Shown here one piece after another: positions 1 through 8,599 of a DNA stretch of 48,038 bases (positions are counted from its first letter, which is position 1; every line of letters begins with the position of its first letter). Source of the DNA: an uncultured Bacillota bacterium. Lineage in GTDB: Bacteria; Bacillota_I; Bacilli_A; RF39; UBA660. The translations under genes were made by a program, and so were the position numbers. The notes below the pieces were generated by a model. It saw nothing but the letters and a program-made list of their open reading frames with translations, did no database searches and was not told the origin of the DNA. The DNA is taken from the NCBI GenBank assembly GCA_945867665.1, contig CAMBIR010000002.1, positions 1-48,038 on the forward strand, written 5' to 3'.

Positions 1-44
1 ATAATTTTCCTAAATTTGTAAATACTTTACCCCTTATAATCTAG

Positions 45-323
45 GACACAGCGAATAATTTAGTAAACTTATTTTTGGATATTGCTGAAAATAATGCAGA
101 GAGAAATATAACAATGTATATGGAGGATTGGAAAAATGAAGTAGAAAATGCCCTAAAAGTTTTCCATTATGAAGTTTTAGAAGGAAAAGGAAAAATCTCA
201 CATAAACAAGCAACTCAAAAAGCAGAAAATGAATATGAAAAATATAAAGTTATACAGGATAAGAATTATGTGTCAGATTTTGATAGACTATTAAGTGAAA
301 CAAAGCAAATTGAAAATAAATAA
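45..323 (+). pseudogene. RhuM-family protein, C-terminal remnant
   Basis: Only the last ~90 codons of a RhuM-family protein remain. The frame is open from 45, just after an in-frame TAG at 42-44. The product carries family-typical C-terminal features: a segment around LDIAENNAERN, then YMEDW, then GKGKISHKQA and a YEKY...DF end. RhuM (from pathogenicity islands) has no settled function; relatives often sit in mobile or defence islands. A full protein would be over 300 residues, and the upstream sequence in this window does not encode the missing part. A TTG at 75 has no convincing ribosome binding site. I read it as decayed or truncated by rearrangement. Confidence 0.7.
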
Positions 324-377
324 ATTACACATTGGATAAAAAAGCAAAAATTGATCTAATCATATTAGATGAACGGA

Positions 378-394
378 TGTGGACAAAGTCCACA
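378..394. repeat. Short perfect hairpin
   Basis: TGTGGAC and GTCCACA form a perfect 7-bp inverted repeat around AAA, between the RhuM remnant and the WG-repeat gene. There is no following T-run, so it is not a classical terminator. It could be a recombination scar or a small operator. Confidence 0.4.
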
Positions 395-485
395 ATAAGT
401 ACACGTTAGAGAAATACTTATAATACAGATAATAATCATAGGTACAAATAATACAGATATTACCTAGTCTGATAAACAAGGAGAT

Positions 486-1348
486 ATGCATAATAACTTA
501 ATACCGTTTAATGTACAACAATTTAATGAATTTGATTTAGCTTATCATTCAGATTATATGGATAGTGCTGGTTTATGGGGATTTAAAAACGCAAATGGTG
601 AAGTAGTATGTTTGCCAAAGTTTCTTTTTGAACCTTTTTGCTTTGGTAAAAATTATATTGTTTGTGTTGAATCTGGTTGGGAACATTATGATGAATTACC
701 TGAAGCTAAAATGTGGAGTAAAGAAATGTATTGGGGATTGATAAATGATGACTTTGAAACAGTAATTCCTTTTGAATACAATGAAGTTGAATGTGTCAGT
801 GATTTTAAGTATGATGATAATAATGAAATAATATCGAATGAAATATATTATTTTGTTTGTAGAAAATACAATAAAGATAAAAATAAATTTTATGTAGAAT
901 CTGAGGTAAGAGATTCTAAAAATAAATTAATAGTTTCTGGATATAGTGATGTTGATTATCATATTAATTACAATCAATTAGTGGTATATAAAGAAAAAGA
1001 TGGTGGCAAAATGATAAAACAGGATATGCTGGAGTATATGATTTCTCTCTTAATAAAGAAATAATTAAAGCTGATAAGTATCATCACATAGAAATAGAAG
1101 ATTATAATTTGTTTCTTGTAAGTGATGATGTAGAGAATTACTCTAATGGTACTTTAATTAATGAAAAAGGAATAATTATTGGAGAAGAAAAAATTTTGGA
1201 TCAAGTGTGTCATACATTTAATGATAGTAAAAAATATAAATATCAGGCTTCAACAATGGATAGAAAATACTATGTATTTAATATAAAAGATAATAAAATT
1301 GTAGATCAGTTGGAAATAACTTGTGATGAGTTTTTAAATAAGTATTAA
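486..1348 (+). pseudogene. WG-repeat protein broken by a frameshift
   Basis: Two frames together encode one WG-repeat (beta-repeat) protein. Codons from 486 give AGLWGFKNANGEVV and YWGLINDDFETVIPFEY, both typical WG units. The frame then runs into a nonsense tail ending at 1064. From about 1010 the next frame continues with NDKTGYAGVYDFSLNKEI, another WG-type unit, and stays open to the TAA at 1346-1348. Adding one A to the AAAA run at 1008-1011 restores a continuous protein of about 287 residues. WG-repeat proteins are common in Bacillota and Bacteroidota and usually lack an assigned function. The break may be real decay or a homopolymer sequencing error. Confidence 0.75.
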
Positions 1349-1408
1349 TATGGAAAGTGACGTTAAGGAATAAATTTGAATTTAACAAATGAAAACATAC
1401 AAAGTGTG

Positions 1409-1436
1409 TTACTAAAGAGAAAAAATTTGATATAAT
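1409..1436 (+). promoter_or_regulatory. Candidate sigma-A promoter for the 709-aa orphan
   Basis: A TATAAT at 1431-1436 is preceded by TGA, giving an extended -10 (TGnTATAAT). TTACTA at 1409-1414 is a weak -35 with a 16-bp spacer. The gene starts 30 bp downstream. Confidence 0.5.
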
Positions 1437-1466
1437 GATTATGTTAGAGAATGTGAGGATTAGGAT

Positions 1467-3596
1467 ATGAATGATGATTTTATAAAGCATTTTTTTAATT
1501 TAATTAATAAGAATAAAAAGAAAAAGAAACTTGAAATTGATTCTATAAATAATTTTCAAAGTATATATAACATTATTAATTATTATGAACCTCAAATGTA
1601 TACATATGATGAGATTATTACTAATTCAGATATAAGATTAAAATTTCTTGCTAATGCTGTTAATGTTACTTTTACGAATGAAAATATGGATCAGAATACT
1701 ATAGACGTGATATTACAAATGTTCGAAGGAATATATAATTATTTATATAAAGAAAGTGATTTAGAGGAAATAGAAATACCATTTAGTTTAAAAGAAAACT
1801 TATTTAATAGAATGTTTATTCCTAATTATTCTCAGTTAACATTTGCTACTACGTTATTAAAAGAAAATAAAAGAATATTTGATTCAGAATTTGATGGAAG
1901 AGATTTTTCACAAACAATTAATGAAGGATTACATAAGAATATTACTGAAGTATTAAGAATAGAAAAAAATAATTTACCACATTTATTAGGATTAACAAAT
2001 GATGGTTCTCTGTATGAATTTTATAGGAAAACATTTATTAATAATAAAATTGCTGAAATTATTGAATCATTAAATATCAAAAATCCTCAAAATAAAAATT
2101 TTGATACAAAAGAATTTAATAGAAAATTTAAAAAGTTTTTTGGATTAAATTATAACCAAGAAAATTACATTAAACTTATTAATTGGAGATATAATGCGAA
2201 AGAAGATTATTTAAAAAGAAAAGGGATTGTTGTTACAGAAGACGAAAAAGAAATATTAAATAAAACATGTGATTTTACTCCAAAATCAAAAACTTTAGAT
2301 TTTTACTGTAATGAGCATGCAATTGATTTATTGATAAAGGAAAATTCAAAGGTTAGTGACTTTGTATATGAATATATTAGAAAACATATTGTAGAAAAAT
2401 GTAATACTAAAAATGGTAAGAATGAATTAAAACAAATACTTGAGGAAGATGAATTAAAAAAAATATTTGATAAAAATATTAATTCTAATAAAAAAACGAT
2501 ACGAGAAATAATTAATAAATATGTAGAACAAAAAAACTATAAATTTGAGGATGAAAAAAATTTTAAAGATAGTTTTATTAATAAATTTGGTTATTCATAT
2601 CCATTAATTAATTATAATGAATTAATAAGTAAAAATATTAGCTTTTATAATTTTTCACTGTTTAAAAATCTTAACAGTATAATTGTTGATTATGATTCTT
2701 CTGGTAAAAAAATTGAAACAGATGTTTTTCTAGTTTCTTATGCAAAAACGAAAATAAAATCAATAAAGAAAATGGTAGAAGAACTTATTTCTAAAAAAGA
2801 TAAGAAATATGACAAAGCAGTAGCAAATAATTCAAATGATGATAATTTAGATAATAATTATATTATGAATTTAAAGTCATTGTTAAGTTTTCCTGTTGAG
2901 GATAGATATTATTTTAGATTTGGATTTATTGAAAAGGATAAAAGAAAACAAGATGATAGGTTAATTGAAGAGAGTACTGAAAAAAATGATAATATAACTT
3001 TAATTGGGTTTAAAATTTCATCAGATGAAGAAAAAAACAGAATGAGTAGTATGGAACATGGAGAAATGATAAAAATTGATTGTTATTTATCTTGCGAAAC
3101 AAATATAACATCAAATTATCATCAATATATCACAGATTTTACTAGGAGAGGTATTGAATATCCAATAGATATGTTAGTTGAAAGTGAAGAAGGAGAATTA
3201 AGAAAAACTAGGATATTGAAAATTTCTAAACCTATGGATTGCTTAAATCAATATATAAAGTTATTTGATAATAATAATTATAATAAAAATATTAATTATG
3301 AATGCCTAAAAGAATATGAAATATGGTTAATTGATAATATAATTAAAAATTTATACGAATATAAAGTATTAAAAGAATTAAAAATAAAAACTATGAAATA
3401 TAGATTGGAAACTAGGAGATTAAATCAAAATGAAATTATAAAATATGAAACTAAAATAAATAATGAAATAAAAAACTTGAAAGAATTTGAATTGTATTAT
3501 AATAGAGTTAAACAATATTTTAGAAAATATAGTAATTATATTGATGAAAAAACAAAAGAAAACAATATAAGTATTAATAATCATAAAAGGAGATAA
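1467..3596 (+). CDS. Uncharacterised 709-residue A-rich orphan
   Basis: I do not recognise this gene. The product is soluble-looking, very rich in Lys, Asn, Ile and Glu, with no signal peptide or membrane segment. Residues ~160-180 hold a NNLPHLLGL stretch that resembles the HLxGL motif of PBECR-type (Barnase/EndoU/colicin-like) nuclease domains. That is a weak resemblance, not an assignment. A Lys-rich charged region lies near residues 420-450, and the last ~150 residues look coiled-coil-like. ATG 1467 follows a GAGGATTAGGAT ribosome-binding region and an extended -10. The coding strand is A-rich rather than G+T-rich like the genes downstream. With the RhuM remnant next door, this suggests acquired DNA, possibly a defence or toxin gene. 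Confidence 0.6.
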   Translation: MNDDFIKHFFNLINKNKKKKKLEIDSINNFQSIYNIINYYEPQMYTYDEIITNSDIRLKFLANAVNVTFTNENMDQNTIDVILQMFEGIYNYLYKESDLEEIEIPFSLKENLFNRMFIPNYSQLTFATTLLKENKRIFDSEFDGRDFSQTINEGLHKNITEVLRIEKNNLPHLLGLTNDGSLYEFYRKTFINNKIAEIIESLNIKNPQNKNFDTKEFNRKFKKFFGLNYNQENYIKLINWRYNAKEDYLKRKGIVVTEDEKEILNKTCDFTPKSKTLDFYCNEHAIDLLIKENSKVSDFVYEYIRKHIVEKCNTKNGKNELKQILEEDELKKIFDKNINSNKKTIREIINKYVEQKNYKFEDEKNFKDSFINKFGYSYPLINYNELISKNISFYNFSLFKNLNSIIVDYDSSGKKIETDVFLVSYAKTKIKSIKKMVEELISKKDKKYDKAVANNSNDDNLDNNYIMNLKSLLSFPVEDRYYFRFGFIEKDKRKQDDRLIEESTEKNDNITLIGFKISSDEEKNRMSSMEHGEMIKIDCYLSCETNITSNYHQYITDFTRRGIEYPIDMLVESEEGELRKTRILKISKPMDCLNQYIKLFDNNNYNKNINYECLKEYEIWLIDNIIKNLYEYKVLKELKIKTMKYRLETRRLNQNEIIKYETKINNEIKNLKEFELYYNRVKQYFRKYSNYIDEKTKENNISINNHKRR

Positions 3597-3917
3597 TATT
3601 GTTATATAAAAATTATAAGTATTAAATTTTAGATAAGTTTTAGTAGGTTAACTAAGTACTGTTAAGTGCTATAAAGTATTGATTTAAGTCAAAAATATTA
3701 GTTATGGTATTGCAAAATACTAAATTTACATGTTTATGCGGTTAGAAAAAAATATAGATAACTTATAATTGTTATAGATAAATATAAGAACGAGTTTTTT
3801 CGTTAAAAAGATAGTACAAAATGGAGGTTGGATTTAGGGGAGAGAATTTTGTGTTAATTAGTTTATAGTTGAATTAAAAGTTTGATTTAATAGTATTGAA
3901 AGGTTTATGGTGGTAAA
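3597..3917. other. Noncoding gap between accessory and core segments
   Basis: This 321-bp A+T-rich stretch has no plausible gene on either strand. A weak AACGA/TCGTT hairpin lies near 3791-3806. No repeat flanks, tRNA or attachment-like duplication could be seen. It separates A-rich accessory genes from the G+T-rich core. Confidence 0.5.
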
Positions 3918-4169
3918 ATGAGGGAGTTAAAGATAAATCGAATTTATAAGCATTTTAAAGGAGATTATTATTTGGTTGTAGATATTGCTACTTATTCAGA
4001 AACAGGAGAGATGTGTGTTGTTTATCGAAAGCTTTATGGAGATGGTAGTCTATGGGTTAGACCGTATTCGATGTTTATGAGTGAAGTTGATCATGATAAA
4101 TATCCAGATGTAGGACAAAAATATCGTTTTGAGTTACAAGAGATAGAAAGTGTGGTGGGCAAAAAATAA
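3918..4169 (+). CDS. DUF1653 family protein
   Basis: This 83-residue product matches the DUF1653 family across its length. Seen features are YKHFKGDYYLVVDIA, the SETGEMCVVYRKLYGDG core, and LWVRPYSMF followed by DKYPDVGQKYRFE. The family is a small single-domain beta protein of unknown function, widespread in bacteria. ATG 3918 follows a GGTGGT ribosome binding site. The stop overlaps the leader of the next gene by position, so the two are probably co-transcribed. Confidence 0.88.
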   Translation: MRELKINRIYKHFKGDYYLVVDIATYSETGEMCVVYRKLYGDGSLWVRPYSMFMSEVDHDKYPDVGQKYRFELQEIESVVGKK

Positions 4170-4170
4170 G

Positions 4171-4806
4171 ATGGTAGTAGATGCTTTATTAATATTAGGA
4201 ATTTTCCTTGTTATTTTTTCTTATGGTCAGTTAGTTATTTGTTATTTTCGTTATAAAAATGTTTTCATACAGGATTTTGATGGATTTGAAATGGCTAAAG
4301 AAATTACTCGAGATTATGATGCGATTAATGTGGTAGAGGCTAAAAATATTTTGATTAGTTATTATGATGGTAAGAGAAATGTTATTCGACTTACTTCTAG
4401 ACAATATTTTGGGAGAGATATTTTTAATCTTGGGCTTGTTTATGTTTTGGCCTGTTATTCTTGTTTTTATCAATGCGAAATAAAGAGGGAGATGTTAAAG
4501 AAAATTTTCTTTCGCATCGATTGGTGTTCTAAGACAATGATTTTTGGATTAATTCTTTCTTGCTTTACTTATACAATAGGAGATGCAAAGATTGGTGTGG
4601 TAATTTTGGGATTATTACTTATTGTTCAGTATTTTCATTTTGCTATGGATAGTTTTAAAAATACTTCTATAGAAAATACTTTTAGTAAAAGAGATATGGA
4701 TGGTATAGGGAAAGTTAGGGGAGCAGTCTTATTTTTATCGAAGATGTCTTTTATTGGTAATTTAGTTTTTTTACTTAGAGAGTTTGCAATTATATTAGGA
4801 ATTTAA
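4171..4806 (+). CDS. YugP-like membrane protein lacking the zinc motif
   Basis: This resembles the YugP/COG2738 membrane zinc metallopeptidases. It keeps an N-terminal membrane segment, an ISYYDGKRNVIRLTSRQYFGR stretch matching the family's DHYDP...RLSE..Y.GRS region, further hydrophobic segments, and a GIGKV-type C-terminal part. At the place where the family has SHEVGH (HExxH), this protein reads VLACYSCFYQCE, so the zinc-binding and catalytic residues are missing. It is probably a non-catalytic paralogue. ATG 4171 is chosen; a GTG at 4150 would overlap DUF1653 and add seven unlikely residues. The gene ends inside a strong hairpin shared with gpsA. Confidence 0.7.
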   Translation: MVVDALLILGIFLVIFSYGQLVICYFRYKNVFIQDFDGFEMAKEITRDYDAINVVEAKNILISYYDGKRNVIRLTSRQYFGRDIFNLGLVYVLACYSCFYQCEIKREMLKKIFFRIDWCSKTMIFGLILSCFTYTIGDAKIGVVILGLLLIVQYFHFAMDSFKNTSIENTFSKRDMDGIGKVRGAVLFLSKMSFIGNLVFLLREFAIILGI

Positions 4807-4844
4807 AAAGAGAATTTTACTTAAAATTGGTAAAATTCTCTTTT
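4806..4844. terminator. Bidirectional intrinsic terminator
   Basis: Arms AAAAGAGAATTTTAC (4806-4820) and GTAAAATTCTCTTTT (4830-4844) pair perfectly over 15 bp with a 9-nt loop. A and T runs at the two ends let it serve both convergent genes, the YugP-like gene and gpsA. It overlaps the gpsA stop. Confidence 0.9.
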
Positions 4845-5767
4845 AGGGTATTTAGTAATTCTTGGTTGGATGCTTTTTCATATAGGATTTTATAAATTGT
4901 ATTTGTAAGAGGAAGGTTTATTTCTTTTTCAATAGTAAGGTTATGAATTGCTTTACAAGTACCTAATCCCTCTATGGTGGTTTCTTTTTTGTATTTTTCG
5001 ATTGTATCTTCACTTTCGTTTTGGCCGATTAGCCTTCCAAGAGTATAGTTTCTTGAAGTACTTGAAGTGCATGTCATCATGATGTCGTCTATTCCGGCAT
5101 AACTCATAATGGTGTTTTTATCTCCACCTAAAACTTCGATTAAGTGTTTGATTTCGTAGATGGCATTGGTTAAGTATAAGAATTTGCTTGAATCTGGTAG
5201 GGAGGCGCCATCTAATATGCCAAAGCCAATAGCCATTACATTTTTGATAGCACTACAGATGGGAACACCGATTAAATCTTTGGTATATTGAATTTTGATG
5301 ACGTCGCTTTCCATATATTTTTGTACTTTTTCTTTGATGGATTCATTTTCTGTTGCGAGGGTAAGTCCTAAGATGTTTTTGTTTTTCATATCAATCGCAA
5401 AACTTCCTCCTGAGATGATGCCAAGTTTGATTTTTCCTAAGATGGAGGTGATGATTTCGTTGGCAAATTGGTTGCTATTTACTTCAATTCCTTTACTTGC
5501 AATTAAGATGTCTTCGTTGTTATAAAATGGTTTTAGTTCTAGGATGGTACTTTTTATAAAGTTTATAGGAACTGCTACGATGATTAAGTCGGATGCGTGG
5601 CATGATTCTTCTAGGGAAGTTGAAATGTTTATGGTTTTATAATCTTTTTTTGCTTCTATTAGTTCTTTTTCGAATTTTGACCATATCCATAAATTGACTT
5701 CTTTTTTAGTAAATGTTGAGGCAATAGCGGTTCCAAAGGCGCCGCAACCTAATATTGTTATTTTCAT
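4817..5767 (-). CDS. gpsA: Glycerol-3-phosphate dehydrogenase [NAD(P)+]
   Basis: GpsA reduces dihydroxyacetone phosphate to sn-glycerol-3-phosphate, the backbone for membrane lipids; it is cytosolic. The 316-residue product has the Rossmann motif ILGCGAFGTAIA at residues 5-16, the SGGSFAIDM stretch at 119-127 (usually GPSFA.E), the catalytic Lys175 in CSAIKNVMAIG, and the SRNYTLGRLIG signature. It is slightly shorter than typical ~330-residue enzymes. Its ATG overlaps the stop of the upstream DUF192 gene by one base, so the two form a minus-strand pair. It ends in the shared 15-bp terminator. Confidence 0.95.
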   Translation of the reverse strand: MKITILGCGAFGTAIASTFTKKEVNLWIWSKFEKELIEAKKDYKTINISTSLEESCHASDLIIVAVPINFIKSTILELKPFYNNEDILIASKGIEVNSNQFANEIITSILGKIKLGIISGGSFAIDMKNKNILGLTLATENESIKEKVQKYMESDVIKIQYTKDLIGVPICSAIKNVMAIGFGILDGASLPDSSKFLYLTNAIYEIKHLIEVLGGDKNTIMSYAGIDDIMMTCTSSTSRNYTLGRLIGQNESEDTIEKYKKETTIEGLGTCKAIHNLTIEKEINLPLTNTIYKILYEKASNQELLNTLKENFTNFK

Positions 5768-6081
5768 TATTTTATCTCCAATCTTTGTCCAATTTTTAAT
5801 TGGTAATAATTTGGGGGTAATTCTATTGTTTTGGTTGCTTTTTTTTGAGGAAGAATTACCTTATTTGGTGATATGTTTTTAAAATAAGATACAATGATGT
5901 TTTCTTCGTTACAGAAAATGATATCAATATTTTCTTTCATAAAAAAGGTATGTACACTGTTACAGTGATTAAATAAAAGAGCGGAGTTGATGTTCCTTTT
6001 TCCCATGAATCCTTTAAATCTGCTGTAAAATGTTTTACATTCCGTTAGATTGATTTCTTTATTTTGATATCTTAACTTCAT
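5767..6081 (-). CDS. DUF192 family protein
   Basis: This 104-residue protein matches DUF192: SRFKGFMGKRN, then NSVHTFFMKENIDIIFCNEEN and an IELPP...GQRLEI ending. The family is a small beta fold of unknown role, often exported elsewhere, but here there is no signal peptide. ATG 6081 follows AAGGTGAT with good spacing; a longer frame from 6129 lacks a ribosome binding site. The gene is translationally coupled to gpsA by a one-base overlap and is divergent from the prepilin gene. Confidence 0.8.
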   Translation of the reverse strand: MKLRYQNKEINLTECKTFYSRFKGFMGKRNINSALLFNHCNSVHTFFMKENIDIIFCNEENIIVSYFKNISPNKVILPQKKATKTIELPPNYYQLKIGQRLEIK

Positions 6082-6185
6082 TTTTATCACCTTAAATTTA
6101 GTATATATGAAATTGATATTTGGTGTCAACTCTTTTAAAAAAACTTAAATTATGGTACACTATGGATAGTGGTGGTGATAAAGTC

Positions 6186-6704
6186 GTGAATAATAAGGGT
6201 TTTACTTTGATTGAGTTATTGGCAACATTGGTTATTTTGTCTCTTGTGCTTGGAATTTCTGTTTATGGTGTTACGGGAGCAATTAATAATTCAAAGGCTA
6301 GAGGAGAAAAGTTATTTGTTGAGAGATTGGGAAAATCAATTGATGGTTATATTAGTTTAAAGGGTACTAGTTTGAGACAAAGTGGTGGAATATGTGCAAC
6401 TTTTGAGAAAAATAATAATATTGGTAATAGTACTTATGAGGTTTCTTTGTATTTACTTAAAAAAAGTGATGGGGGAAGTATTTATATTTTAGATTTGGTT
6501 AATGAGGGATTGGTTGACCAGGCTAAGTTAATTAATCCAAAGAATAAAAAGCAATGTTTTGATACTAGTCATAATCCTGAGGTGAAGATATATCAAGATA
6601 GTGATTATGTTTATTATTATTTTGTTGATTTAGGAAGTAATCTTTGTGATTTAGAAAGTGAGCATTTAGTGATTAAAACTTTACCTAGTGGGGTTAATCC
6701 TTAA
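6186..6704 (+). CDS. Type IV prepilin-like protein (competence/T2SS pseudopilin)
   Basis: GTG 6186, after GGTGGTGAT at 6171-6179, gives an N-terminus MNNKGFTLIELLATLVILS. This is the classic class III (prepilin) signal: cleavage after Gly, Phe at +1 and Glu at +5, then a ~20-residue hydrophobic helix. The 172-residue product has a soluble C-terminal domain with three Cys. It would be matured by the prepilin peptidase at 11767-12531 and assembled with the PilC-like platform at 10388-11752. A TGgTACACT extended -10 lies at 6153-6161. Which pilus it serves cannot be decided from sequence. Confidence 0.85.
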   Translation: MNNKGFTLIELLATLVILSLVLGISVYGVTGAINNSKARGEKLFVERLGKSIDGYISLKGTSLRQSGGICATFEKNNNIGNSTYEVSLYLLKKSDGGSIYILDLVNEGLVDQAKLINPKNKKQCFDTSHNPEVKIYQDSDYVYYYFVDLGSNLCDLESEHLVIKTLPSGVNP

Positions 6705-6721
6705 AGGGAAGGAAATTTGTG

Positions 6722-7183
6722 ATGAAAAGGACAATTTTATTTAGTATTTTACTTTTATGTTTAGATATTTGTTCTAAGCAACTTGTTGTTCGGTTTATGG
6801 ATGTTGGTCAAAGTATTTCTATTATTCCTCGTTTTTTTTCTTTGACTTATGTTAAAAATAGGGGAATTGCGTTTAGTATGTTAGAAGGGAATTTGGTGTT
6901 TATTATTTTTCTTTCTTTACTAATTATTGGGGGAATATTTTTTTCTATTCGTTTTAAAAAACTGTCTTGGAGTGAGAGCTTTTGTTATGCACTTATTGTT
7001 GGTGGGGCGATTGGAAATTTGATTGACCGAGTAATTTATGGTTATGTGATTGATTTTTTTGATTTTACTTTGTTTGGCTATGAGATGGCAATTTTTAATG
7101 TTGCGGATATTTTTATTGTTTTGGGTGTGTTTCTTTTACTTTTTATGGAATTTTGGAAAGGCAGGGATAAGAGATGTATGTAG
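6722..7183 (+). CDS. lspA: Lipoprotein signal peptidase (signal peptidase II)
   Basis: LspA is the membrane aspartic peptidase that removes the signal peptide from diacylated prolipoproteins. The product has four hydrophobic segments, the KNRGIAFSML region, and both catalytic-Asp motifs: GNLIDRVIYGYVIDFFDF and FNVADIFIVLG. ATG 6722 is preferred; GTG at 6719 is also possible behind AAGGAAA. It overlaps rluD by ten bases, the common lspA-rluD arrangement in Bacillota. Its likely substrates in this window are the lipoproteins at 31899 and 36148. Confidence 0.95.
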   Translation: MKRTILFSILLLCLDICSKQLVVRFMDVGQSISIIPRFFSLTYVKNRGIAFSMLEGNLVFIIFLSLLIIGGIFFSIRFKKLSWSESFCYALIVGGAIGNLIDRVIYGYVIDFFDFTLFGYEMAIFNVADIFIVLGVFLLLFMEFWKGRDKRCM

Positions 7184-8061
7184 TAGATAGAGTTTCTAGG
7201 GTAGATAAATATTTGATGGAAGAGATGGGGATTAGTCGGAGTTTAGTACAAAAGATGATTGATTCTTCTTATGTTTTAGTAAATGATTATCCGGTTAAGT
7301 GTAGTTATAAATTGAAGATTAATGATGTTATTAGGGTATTGGATGGCTATCAGGAGGATACTCAGATAGAAGAAGAGGATATTGATTTGGATATTGTTTA
7401 TGAGGATGAGTACTTGCTTGTTGTTAATAAACCTAGTGGGATGGTGGTTCATCCAGCGCCTGGGAATTATCATGGGACTTTGGTGAATGCTTTGATGTAT
7501 CATTGTAATTCTTTAAGTGGAGTTAATGGTGTTGTACGTCCTGGGATAGTTCACCGAATTGATAAGGATACTTCTGGGTTATTGGTAGTTGCGAAGAATG
7601 ATATGGTGCATGAAGATTTGGCTAGGCAGATTGGAGAAAAGAGAGTTACACGTGAGTATTTGGCTTTGGTTGATGGGGTGATTATGGAGGATACGGCGAC
7701 GATTGATGCACCAATTGGAAGAGATACTCAAAATCGAAAGAAGATGTGTGTTACGGATGTGAATTCTAAGGATGCCATTACGCATATTCGGGTATTGGAA
7801 AGATATGAGAAGGCGACTTTAATTACTTGTCGTTTGGAGACAGGAAGGACACATCAGATTCGTGTGCATATGAGTTATATTCACCATCCGGTTGTGAATG
7901 ATCCTATTTATGGGAAGAGAAAGATGGATGATGTTCAATTTGGGCAGATGTTACATGCAAAAAAACTAGGTTTCGTTCACCCAGTTAGTAAAAAATATTT
8001 AGAGTTTGAAGTGGATGCACCACGTCAATTTTATGAAATCTTAAAGAAATATCAAAATTAA
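7174..8061 (+). CDS. rluD: Ribosomal large subunit pseudouridine synthase, RluD type
   Basis: The product has an N-terminal S4 RNA-binding domain (residues ~5-55) and an RsuA/RluA-type pseudouridine synthase domain. The catalytic Asp130 lies in GIVHRIDKDTSGLLVVAK; GRTHQIRVHM and the HPVVNDPIYG region are also present. At 295 residues it has the normal length. It is expected to isomerise uridines in 23S rRNA. It starts inside the lspA 3' end, and its stop overlaps the end of the convergent tspO gene by four bases. Confidence 0.93.
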   Translation: MYVVDRVSRVDKYLMEEMGISRSLVQKMIDSSYVLVNDYPVKCSYKLKINDVIRVLDGYQEDTQIEEEDIDLDIVYEDEYLLVVNKPSGMVVHPAPGNYHGTLVNALMYHCNSLSGVNGVVRPGIVHRIDKDTSGLLVVAKNDMVHEDLARQIGEKRVTREYLALVDGVIMEDTATIDAPIGRDTQNRKKMCVTDVNSKDAITHIRVLERYEKATLITCRLETGRTHQIRVHMSYIHHPVVNDPIYGKRKMDDVQFGQMLHAKKLGFVHPVSKKYLEFEVDAPRQFYEILKKYQN

Positions 8062-8519
8062 TGGTTTAGAAAATATATACTTCCGATTAGAATTAGGGCA
8101 TATAAATTCCAGATAATATAGGGAATTATATATTTGGATGCTTTTTGATTTAGTGCGTTTGTTTCTACATAGAGATATAGGGATGAAATAAAGACAATGA
8201 TGGTATCGGTTAAGGATAAGAAGTTATTTTTTAGCGTAAAGAATAAATAAGTAAATAGTTGATTGGATAGATAGTTAATGAAGAGATAAATTTTGTAATT
8301 GCTAGTAGAGTAAGTAATTACTTGATAAATGGAATAAGCAATTAGAAAATATAGTATTGTCCATGTGACTAGAAAGACGAATGATGGTGGAGCGATAAAG
8401 GGAAGAGTTAGTGATTTATAGTAGGCAGTATCTGATTTAAAGAGGATACTAGATAAAAACCAAGGAATTAGACAGATTATGTAAAGCAGTATTTTTTTCT
8501 TATTTATTTTTTTTATTAT
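8058..8519 (-). CDS. tspO: TspO/MBR family membrane protein with noncanonical start
   Basis: The minus strand has an open frame of about 153 codons that is clearly a TspO/translocator protein. It has five hydrophobic segments, the YYKSLTLPFIAPPSFVFLVT region followed by WTILYFLIAYSIY, an NYLSNQLFTYLFF segment, and IWNLYALILIG near the end. TspO proteins bind porphyrins and related ligands. No ATG, GTG or TTG occurs anywhere in the frame, and the product has no Met. Two ATA codons (8519-8517 and 8516-8514) lie six to nine bases after an AAAGGGGGG stretch (8534-8526), where a start codon should be. I place the start at 8519. It is convergent with rluD and divergent from the rhomboid gene. Confidence 0.78.
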   Translation of the reverse strand: MIKKINKKKILLYIICLIPWFLSSILFKSDTAYYKSLTLPFIAPPSFVFLVTWTILYFLIAYSIYQVITYSTSNYKIYLFINYLSNQLFTYLFFTLKNNFLSLTDTIIVFISSLYLYVETNALNQKASKYIIPYIIWNLYALILIGSIYFLNH

Positions 8520-8531
8520 TGTGATCCCCCC

Positions 8532-8560
8532 TTTATTTATGATATGTTTTTTTGTATAAT
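8532..8560 (+). promoter_or_regulatory. Candidate promoter for the rhomboid gene
   Basis: TATAAT at 8555-8560 has a weak TTTATT -35 at 8532-8537 with 17-bp spacing. The rhomboid start is 40 bp downstream. Confidence 0.5.
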
Positions 8561-8599
8561 AATATCAGTGTTTTTTATTTTTTAGAAAGAAGGGAGTTT

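Noticed and set aside
1278..1490. Minus-strand 70-codon hydrophobic frame
   Set aside because: Lies over a promoter and two gene ends, with A+T-driven Ile/Phe/Leu composition and no start signal.
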